Source of the DNA: JAWKMZ01 sp041391965
Lineage (GTDB): Bacteria; Bacteroidota; Bacteroidia; Flavobacteriales; Flavobacteriaceae
DNA length: 64,000 bases
Direction: 5' to 3'
NCBI GenBank assembly: GCA_041391965.1
Contig: JAWKMZ010000001.1
Location: 535,307-599,306 of the forward strand
In this document: positions 58,563 through 64,000 of the stretch, in pieces
How the letters are laid out: each line of letters opens with the position of its first letter
How positions within the stretch are numbered: the stretch's first letter is position 1
Program-made: the position numbers and the translations under genes
The notes under the pieces: generated by a model
The model's input: the letters and a program-made list of their open reading frames with translations, nothing else
The model's database searches: none
Told to the model about the DNA's origin: nothing

Positions 58563-60197
58563 ATGAAAAAACTACTACAAAAACGCTTTGTACTTCCTGT
58601 GGTTATCCTTTCGGTTTTATTTACAGGAACAGCTTTTAAAAGTGATTTTTTTGAAGTTGCCAAACAAATAGAAATTTTCACAACCCTTTTTAAGGAAGTT
58701 AATATGAATTATGTGGATGAAACAAATCCTGGTGATTTGATGGATACTGCCATAAAAAGTATGTTGCAAGACTTAGATCCTTACACTAATTTTTATAATG
58801 AACAAGATGTTGAAGCTGCAAGAATCAACAATACAGGAGATTATACAGGTATTGGTGCCAATGTTTTGACCTTAAAAGACAAATTGGTAATTATGGAGCC
58901 TTATAAAGATTTTCCCGCAGATAAAGCTGGTTTAAAAGCAGGCGATCAAATTATAAAAGTAGATAATGTCGTAGTTGCCGATTTTAAAGATGATGCAGGA
59001 AATCTACTTCAAGGTGCAGCAGGAACAACCGTTAATGTAACTTATATAAGACAAGGAAAAACTGAAAATGCTGCCATAAAACGCGAAGCCGTAGAAATTC
59101 ATGCAGTACCACATTATTCCATGATTGATGATAAAACAGGTTATATCGTTTTAAGAAAATTCAACGAAAAAGCTTCGTCTGAAACCATTAATGCTGTACG
59201 CGCTTTAAAAAGTCAAGGAGCCAAACACCTTATCTTAGATTTAAGAGGAAATCCTGGTGGTTTGCTTAATGAAGCAGTAAATGTGGTTAATATTTTTGTA
59301 CCTCAAAACCAATTGGTAGTAACCACAAAATCAAAAGTTGCAAAATACAACAAAACCTATTACACGCAAAAAGAACCAATTGATACCGAAATTCCTGTAG
59401 TTGTTTTAATTGATGGCAAAAGTGCCTCTGCAAGTGAAATTGTGTCTGGAGCCTTACAAGATTTGGATAGAGCTGTTATTGTTGGTGCACGAAGCTTTGG
59501 TAAAGGACTGGTACAACGTCCAAAACCTTTGGTTTATGGTACTCAAATGAAAATAACCATTTCACGTTATTACACGCCTTCAGGACGTTGCATACAAGCT
59601 TTAGATTATTGGCACAGAGACGAAAATGGTAAAGCGACACGTGTTAAAAAAGAAAATTACAATGCCTTTAAAACAAAAAGAGGCCGAACGGTTTATGATG
59701 GTGGTGGCATTCAACCTGACGTAGAATTAGAGTCCACAAAATTAAGCCCAATAACAACAGCTATTCTTGATGAACAACTTATTTTTAACTATGCTACTCA
59801 ATATTATTACAAGCATCAAGTAACAAATTTAGAAAGCTTTAAACTTACTGATGCCGATTTTAATGATTTTAAAAACTTTTTGAAATCAAATCATTTCAAC
59901 TTTGAAACTAAAACAGAAAAGGCGTTTGAAGATGCCTTATCAGTTGCAAAACAAGAAGCACTAAACACTGTTATTGAGCCTCAATACAACACCCTTTTAA
60001 ACACAATAGCCAGCTACAAAACCAATGCAATAGACAACAATAAATCCCAGCTTATGGAATTATTATCAGATGAAATAGTAAAACGTTATTTTTACCGTGA
60101 AGGCATGTACACTTACTATATTGAACACAATACTGAAATTCAAAAAGGAGCTGAAATTTTAAAAAGTCCATCAACCTATTTAGGCTATTTACAATAA
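58563..60197 (+). CDS. S41-family carboxyl-terminal processing peptidase
   Basis: Exported or membrane-anchored serine peptidase of 544 residues. An N-terminal hydrophobic segment (about 8-25) is followed by a PDZ domain (about 85-170; DKAGLKAGDQIIKVD) and the S41 core, with LDLRGNPGGLL and the Ser/Lys dyad in GKSASASEIV (Ser about 289) and SFGKGLVQ. It resembles CtpA/Prc, which trims or degrades periplasmic proteins. It is cotranscribed with rnpA, a frequent order in Flavobacteria. Confidence 0.93.
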   Translation: MKKLLQKRFVLPVVILSVLFTGTAFKSDFFEVAKQIEIFTTLFKEVNMNYVDETNPGDLMDTAIKSMLQDLDPYTNFYNEQDVEAARINNTGDYTGIGANVLTLKDKLVIMEPYKDFPADKAGLKAGDQIIKVDNVVVADFKDDAGNLLQGAAGTTVNVTYIRQGKTENAAIKREAVEIHAVPHYSMIDDKTGYIVLRKFNEKASSETINAVRALKSQGAKHLILDLRGNPGGLLNEAVNVVNIFVPQNQLVVTTKSKVAKYNKTYYTQKEPIDTEIPVVVLIDGKSASASEIVSGALQDLDRAVIVGARSFGKGLVQRPKPLVYGTQMKITISRYYTPSGRCIQALDYWHRDENGKATRVKKENYNAFKTKRGRTVYDGGGIQPDVELESTKLSPITTAILDEQLIFNYATQYYYKHQVTNLESFKLTDADFNDFKNFLKSNHFNFETKTEKAFEDALSVAKQEALNTVIEPQYNTLLNTIASYKTNAIDNNKSQLMELLSDEIVKRYFYREGMYTYYIEHNTEIQKGAEILKSPSTYLGYLQ

Positions 60198-60243
60198 TTT
60201 TTTATAAAATTTAGTATATTTAAAATTCTGAATTTATTTAGTA

Positions 60244-61077
60244 ATGAAAAAATTTATCTTTTTACTCATCTTACTATCTCAAGTTGCAGTGGCTCAAAAA
60301 GAACTGAAACATGAAGTGTTTTTTGAAACTGATAAATATGAAATACCTGAAACTGAACAAAGTAGATTGCTTTTATTTTTATCAGAAATTGAATCTTTAG
60401 ATATAGAAAAAATATCTATTTATGGTTTTACTGACGATAGAGGTAGTGATTCTTACAATATGGTTTTATCTCAAAATAGAGCAGATGCTATTAGAGAAGT
60501 GTTTTCTAATAATGAGTTTGATGAGTCTATCATTACCAATGTAGATGGTAAAGGTGAAATCCTTTTAAAAGTTGTTAAAGAAGACAATATCAATAAAATA
60601 CGAGGTTTAAATCGGAAAGTTGAAATTATTGTCACACCTGTTTTTCCTCCAAAACCTAAAGAAGAAGTCAAAGTAAAAACAGCAAGTGAAACTTTAAAAG
60701 GCGACCTAAAAGCTGGAGATAATATTTTACTTGACAATATTTTATTTAAAACAGGATACAGCTATTTATTGCCAGAATCTGTTAAAACTCTTGAAGAAAT
60801 TTCAAAAGTGTTGCTCACTCGTAAAGATATTTATTTTACCATTCAAGGTCATGTGTGCTGCACACAAAATAGTAGAGATGCTATTGACCGAAAAACTAAA
60901 AAACGCAACTTATCAGTGGCAAGGGCAAAATATATTTATGATTATTTAGCCAAAAAAGGAGTGGATACTAAACGTATGAAATATGTTGGTATGCGACGCA
61001 AATTTCCACTTGGTGGCGACCCAAAATTTGACAGACGTGTCGAAATTTTGATTACTTATGTTGAGGAAAGCAATTAG
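60244..61077 (+). CDS. Exported protein with two tandem OmpA-like domains
   Basis: A 277-residue protein with a signal peptide (about 1-17). Two OmpA/MotB peptidoglycan-binding-like domains follow: about 22-132 (FFETDKYEIPE, YGFTDDRGSDSYN, LSQNRADAIR, NRKVEIIV) and about 155-273 (ILFKTGYSYLLPES, IQGHVCCTQNSRDAID, LSVARAKYIYDYL, DRRVEILI). OmpA proteins usually have one such domain. No barrel or lipobox is seen, so it is periplasmic and may crosslink two sites of the cell wall; this is inference. Confidence 0.85.
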   Translation: MKKFIFLLILLSQVAVAQKELKHEVFFETDKYEIPETEQSRLLLFLSEIESLDIEKISIYGFTDDRGSDSYNMVLSQNRADAIREVFSNNEFDESIITNVDGKGEILLKVVKEDNINKIRGLNRKVEIIVTPVFPPKPKEEVKVKTASETLKGDLKAGDNILLDNILFKTGYSYLLPESVKTLEEISKVLLTRKDIYFTIQGHVCCTQNSRDAIDRKTKKRNLSVARAKYIYDYLAKKGVDTKRMKYVGMRRKFPLGGDPKFDRRVEILITYVEESN

Positions 61078-61517
61078 TTTTTTATCATTGCAATATGCGG
61101 AATTCCATCTTCCAAATACTCTTTGCCTACTTGTTTAAACCCTAAATTGTTATAAAATTTTACTAAATATTTTTGAGCAGAAATTTTAATTGTTGTTTCT
61201 CCAAAATATAATTTTATAGCATCCATTGATGCGTTCATGATATCATAACCATACTGATGTTGTCTTTGATTTTTTGCCACCAATACTCTACCTATACTTG
61301 CATTTTCAAAGTAATCACCAGATTTAAATAAACGTGTATATGCTACTAATTTATCAGCTTTATAACCCAAAACATGTAACGCTTTTTGGTCTTTATAATC
61401 AACATCTTGATAGACACAATCTTGCTCTACCACAAAAACCTCGCTGCGCAAGTGTAATATAGCATACAATTCGTCTGTAGTTAATTTGTTAAAGGCTTTA
61501 GTTTTTATGTCTAACAT
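61074..61517 (-). CDS. ElaA-family GNAT N-acetyltransferase
   Basis: Cytoplasmic acetyltransferase of 147 residues. It has the ElaA-type N terminus (KAFNKLTTDELYAILHLRSEVFVVEQDCVYQDVDYKD, read in parts) and the acetyl-CoA loop IGRVLVAKNQRQHQYGYDIM. The substrate is unknown. Its start codon touches the end of the CDF transporter gene (1-bp overlap), and it ends overlapping the OmpA-like gene stop by 4 bp. Confidence 0.9.
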   Translation of the reverse strand: MLDIKTKAFNKLTTDELYAILHLRSEVFVVEQDCVYQDVDYKDQKALHVLGYKADKLVAYTRLFKSGDYFENASIGRVLVAKNQRQHQYGYDIMNASMDAIKLYFGETTIKISAQKYLVKFYNNLGFKQVGKEYLEDGIPHIAMIKN

Positions 61518-62419
61518 TAGTCTTGCACAATAATTTCTTTAGGATCTTCTTTGTTAAATTCTGGTTGAATGTTTACATGATTTATTTCAAACTGATCATG
61601 CAAAATAGTTTCAATTTGATGTAAAATAACATCAAACTCAGTTAATGTAATGTTTTCTTTAAAATCGAGATGTGCTTCTAAATGCAATTCATCATCATTT
61701 AAATACCAAATATGAATATGATGCAATCTATTAACCTTTGGCAATTGATGTACAGCTCTAATCACTTCTTTAATATCAATATGATCTGGCGTAAATAACA
61801 TCAACATTTTTGTGGATTTTAAAAGTAAATCAATACCAACCCAAATCAAATACAGCGCAATTAAAAAGGTAAGCACACTATCAACCCAAAACAATTGGTA
61901 ATATTTCATCAATAAACCACCAATTAAAACGGCAACACTTGCCATCATATCAGTTAATAAATGCAAATAAGCTGATCGTATATTAATATTCTTTTTAGAA
62001 TCTTTTTTCAATAATAACACACTAAACCCATTACCTAAAATAGCAAGTAACGAGAGCCAAATTACTATATTAGATTCAATTTCTTGTGGATGGTTAAACC
62101 GTTTAATAGCTTCAACAATTAAAATAACAGCTACAATAACTAAAGTGGCTGCATTAATAAAAGCTGCTAAAATTTCGGCACGTTTATAACCAAAGGTTCG
62201 GTTGATAGACGCTTTTTGTTTAGATAATTTGGAAGCAACATAGCTAACAATAAGAGAAATAACATCGCTGAAATTGTGCAAGGCATCACTCAACAACGAT
62301 AAACTACCAGACAATAAACCACCAATAACCTGTGCTACAGTAATAATAATATTGAGCAAGATGGATAAAAAAAGATTTCTATCTTTTAAATCACGATGAT
62401 GGCTATGCGAATGACCCAT
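61517..62419 (-). CDS. Cation diffusion facilitator (zinc/heavy metal) transporter
   Basis: Inner-membrane metal/proton antiporter of 300 residues. The N terminus is histidine-rich (GHSHSHH). Six helices span about 14-195, with metal-site motifs SLLSDALHNFSDV (helix 2, D-x3-H/D) and HLLTDMMASVAV (helix 5). The cytoplasmic C-terminal domain (about 205-290) has HHIHIWYLNDDELHLEAHL. It exports Zn2+ or similar metals. Between rpiB and the GNAT gene with 0-1 bp gaps, so all three form one operon. Confidence 0.93.
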   Translation of the reverse strand: MGHSHSHHRDLKDRNLFLSILLNIIITVAQVIGGLLSGSLSLLSDALHNFSDVISLIVSYVASKLSKQKASINRTFGYKRAEILAAFINAATLVIVAVILIVEAIKRFNHPQEIESNIVIWLSLLAILGNGFSVLLLKKDSKKNINIRSAYLHLLTDMMASVAVLIGGLLMKYYQLFWVDSVLTFLIALYLIWVGIDLLLKSTKMLMLFTPDHIDIKEVIRAVHQLPKVNRLHHIHIWYLNDDELHLEAHLDFKENITLTEFDVILHQIETILHDQFEINHVNIQPEFNKEDPKEIIVQD

Positions 62420-62854
62420 TTATGAATGCACTGGAATTTTTTCAACGCGGTTTTGGTGTCTTCCACCTTCAAATTTGGTTTCTAAAAATGTATCAACCAT
62501 CTCTATTGCTTGTTGTTCTGCTGTAAAACGCGCTGGAATGCTTAAAATATTCGCATTATTATGCTGCCTTGCAAGTGCTGCAATTTCTTTAGTCCAACAA
62601 AGTGCAGAACGAACACCTTGATGTTTATTAGCTGTCATATTAGCACCATTACCACTTCCGCAGATAATAATTCCAAAATCAACTGCATTAGTTTCAACAT
62701 CATTAGCTACTGGATGCACAAAATCTGGATAATCTACACTCTCATTAGAATTGGTTCCATAGTTTTTTACAGTCAACCCTTTTGCTTCTAAATGCTTCAC
62801 AACAGCTTGTTTATATTGAGTTCCTGCGTGATCATTACCTATTGAAATTTTCAT
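62420..62854 (-). CDS. rpiB: Ribose 5-phosphate isomerase B
   Basis: Cytoplasmic isomerase of 144 residues interconverting ribose 5-phosphate and ribulose 5-phosphate (RpiB/LacAB family). Signatures: IGNDHAGTQYK at the N terminus and IICGSGNGANMTANK with the active-site cysteine C65. It is the first gene of the rpiB-CDF-GNAT unit and is divergent from rnr across the 674-bp gap. Confidence 0.94.
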   Translation of the reverse strand: MKISIGNDHAGTQYKQAVVKHLEAKGLTVKNYGTNSNESVDYPDFVHPVANDVETNAVDFGIIICGSGNGANMTANKHQGVRSALCWTKEIAALARQHNNANILSIPARFTAEQQAIEMVDTFLETKFEGGRHQNRVEKIPVHS

Positions 62855-63528
62855 TTTTAGTAGTTTTTTATTGAAAGGATAAAGTTACTAAATGAGGCTA
62901 AATAAAAGCGTATTTTTACAGAGTTATTAGTTTTTTATGCAATTGTTAACAATCGTTTTAAACCATTTCATTACTTGTTTATAACTTGTCGTTAAAATCT
63001 AAAAGATAAATTTTTATTATTCAGTTAATTTTTCAAACAAAAAGTTAAACAGAATTACCAAAAATTTAACGCCTTTTTTTTAGCAAACTTATCAGACTTA
63101 AAAGTAGTTGCTATAAACACCATTTTAATAATAACTTGTTAGCTTTTTAATATTAAAATAGGTTATAAACCATTGTTAATAACCATTAAAAATAGCTTTA
63201 AAATCAATGTATTAATAGCAGTATAACTTGTTAACTCAATATTAATAAACTGTAAATTATATACTAACAAAACTTTCTACAAAAAAGTTATAACTACTAT
63301 TAACAAGCCATCATAAACATCATTATTTTTTTAAATTTTTAAATAAAACTGATTATACTAGTATTGAATGTTTATAACATCTTTTCATTAATTTAACCTT
63401 AACTAAATATTCATTAAATTTTAAAACCGTAACTTTGTAAAAACTTAATTACCAATCTTCTCCTTTAATTAAGTTCAAAATAATAAATTCCTATGTATCT
63501 TTAGGAAATGAATATGATTACATAATAG
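62855..63528. other. 674-bp AT-rich non-coding region with repeated TTATnAACA-like motifs (candidate replication origin or regulatory region)
   Basis: No gene is seen. The region is very AT-rich and holds repeated short motifs: TGTTnATAA (reverse of TTATnAACA) at 62977-62985, 63174-63182 and 63369-63377, a 12-bp palindrome ATTGTTAACAAT at 62943-62954, several AACTTGTTA strings and a GGTTATAAACC string at 63161-63171. The motifs resemble relaxed DnaA boxes (TTATnCACA). The right end carries the rnr promoter. dnaA is not adjacent. The origin reading is a hypothesis only. Confidence 0.4.
63430..63437 (+). promoter_or_regulatory. -7 element (TAACTTTG) of rnr
   Basis: An exact TAnnTTTG match, giving an expected leader of about 87 nt. 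Confidence 0.5.
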
Positions 63529-64000
63529 ATGACAAGAAAGAAAAAAGGAAAATCCAATAAAGGTATTTCCAACCTTACCAATACAATTCTCAGTATTTTA
63601 AAAAAAGAAAAAGGCAAAACATTCAATTACAAACAAATAGCTGCAATACTTAATGTTAACGATGCCAGCAGCAGAAACCAAATTATAAAAAAACTTCACG
63701 AGCTTTTAGCTAAAAAAGAAATAGAAGAAGTAGAACGAGGCAAGTTTAAAGCCATCAATAATACAGAATACCACACAGGAATTCTTGATGTATCAGCAAA
63801 AGGTACAGGTTATATCACTTCAGACGATTTTGATGAAGATGTATTTATTGCATCCAATCATATCAATCGTGCTTTAAATGGCGACGAAGTTGAATTTTAT
63901 GCTTACAAACGTCGTAAAAAAGGAAAAGTTGAAGGCGAAATTACCAACATTATCAAACGTGCAAAAAGCGAGTATGTTGGTGTTATTCAAATTCATAAAA
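63529..64000 (+). CDS. rnr: Ribonuclease R (3' partial)
   Basis: The first ~157 residues of a 3'-5' exoribonuclease of the RNB family; the window ends inside the gene. The start MTRKKKGKSNKG is basic. It is followed by an N-terminal helix-turn-helix-like module (about 15-60; FNYKQIAAILNVNDASSRNQI) and the first cold-shock/OB domain (about 75-155; GILDVSAKGTGYITSDD and DVFIASNHINRALNGDEV). The catalytic RNB and S1 domains lie beyond the edge. RNase R degrades structured RNA and takes part in RNA quality control. Confidence 0.93.
   Translation, partial: MTRKKKGKSNKGISNLTNTILSILKKEKGKTFNYKQIAAILNVNDASSRNQIIKKLHELLAKKEIEEVERGKFKAINNTEYHTGILDVSAKGTGYITSDDFDEDVFIASNHINRALNGDEVEFYAYKRRKKGKVEGEITNIIKRAKSEYVGVIQIHK

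Noticed and set aside
1..64000. CRISPR array, prophage, transposon or rRNA operon
   Set aside because: No regularly spaced direct repeats, transposase, integrase, phage structural gene or rRNA sequence was seen; the gene content is chromosomal.

Overview
The window is low-GC DNA from a member of the Bacteroidota, most likely a marine-type Flavobacteriaceae. The signs are a C-terminal T9SS (Por) sorting domain, SusC-like outer-membrane barrel architecture, a fused CcoN-CcoO cbb3 oxidase subunit, a membrane-bound TPR-LytTR regulator, and the Bacteroidota promoter element TAnnTTTG in front of many genes. No phage, insertion sequence or CRISPR array is visible. Both ends cut genes: a diheme cytochrome at the left edge and ribonuclease R at the right edge.

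Layout. 1-6.3 kb: SO2930-type diheme cytochrome (partial), a secreted FG-GAP protein, an ABC ATPase, a GreA/GreB-like factor, MtgA and an FAD oxidoreductase. 6.3-12.1 kb: a lipid and ribosome block (accC, accB, fabH; rpmF with a YceD-like gene; pdxA; ribE). 12.1-22 kb: a small PID-CTERM-like protein, a Crp/Fnr regulator, and the complete cbb3 oxidase locus (ccoI, ccoS, ccoNO, ccoQ, ccoP, ccoG, ccoH and a SafE-like membrane protein). 22-31.8 kb: a nitrosative-stress and nitrite-respiration block (Rrf2 regulator, ric, a haem-copper-oxidase-like membrane protein, a hemerythrin, then on the minus strand hemN, usp, nirK, a NirV-like protein, a SCO protein and a porin). 31.9-35.4 kb: hutH-hutU. 35.5-46.3 kb: tRNA(CAT), methylmalonyl-CoA epimerase, rbfA, a LolC/E-like permease, dusB, an Lgt-like/Tes-like pair, a frameshifted small gene with its intact paralogue, a peptidase, a PD40 lipoprotein and a TonB-type barrel protein. 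46.4-62.9 kb: lepA, a TPR-LytTR sensor, a kelch lipoprotein, a Na+/H+ antiporter, peptidases, rnpA, ctpA, a double-OmpA protein, a GNAT, a CDF transporter and rpiB. 62.9-63.5 kb: a 674-bp AT-rich gap full of TTATnAACA-like repeats, then rnr.

The strongest system-level signal is regulatory. Four promoters (ccoI, ccoS-NOQPGH, nirK, hemN) each carry an ATGAt-N4-ATCAT palindrome whose centre lies exactly 36.5 bp upstream of the last G of a TAnnTTTG-like -7 element. This implies a low-oxygen regulon probably run by the Crp/Fnr protein encoded beside ccoI. A second palindrome, GGATAA-N2-TTATCC, occurs before the Rrf2 gene and before ric, and a half-conserved copy overlaps the predicted transcription start of nirK. 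This implies NO or Fe-S dependent control of the same respiratory genes.

The least understood coding modules are the haem-copper-oxidase-like protein overlapping a hemerythrin gene, and the pair formed by an Lgt paralogue and a radical SAM protein with the cysteine layout of the tetraether-synthase (Tes) family. All family names come from motif recognition by eye; no database search was run.
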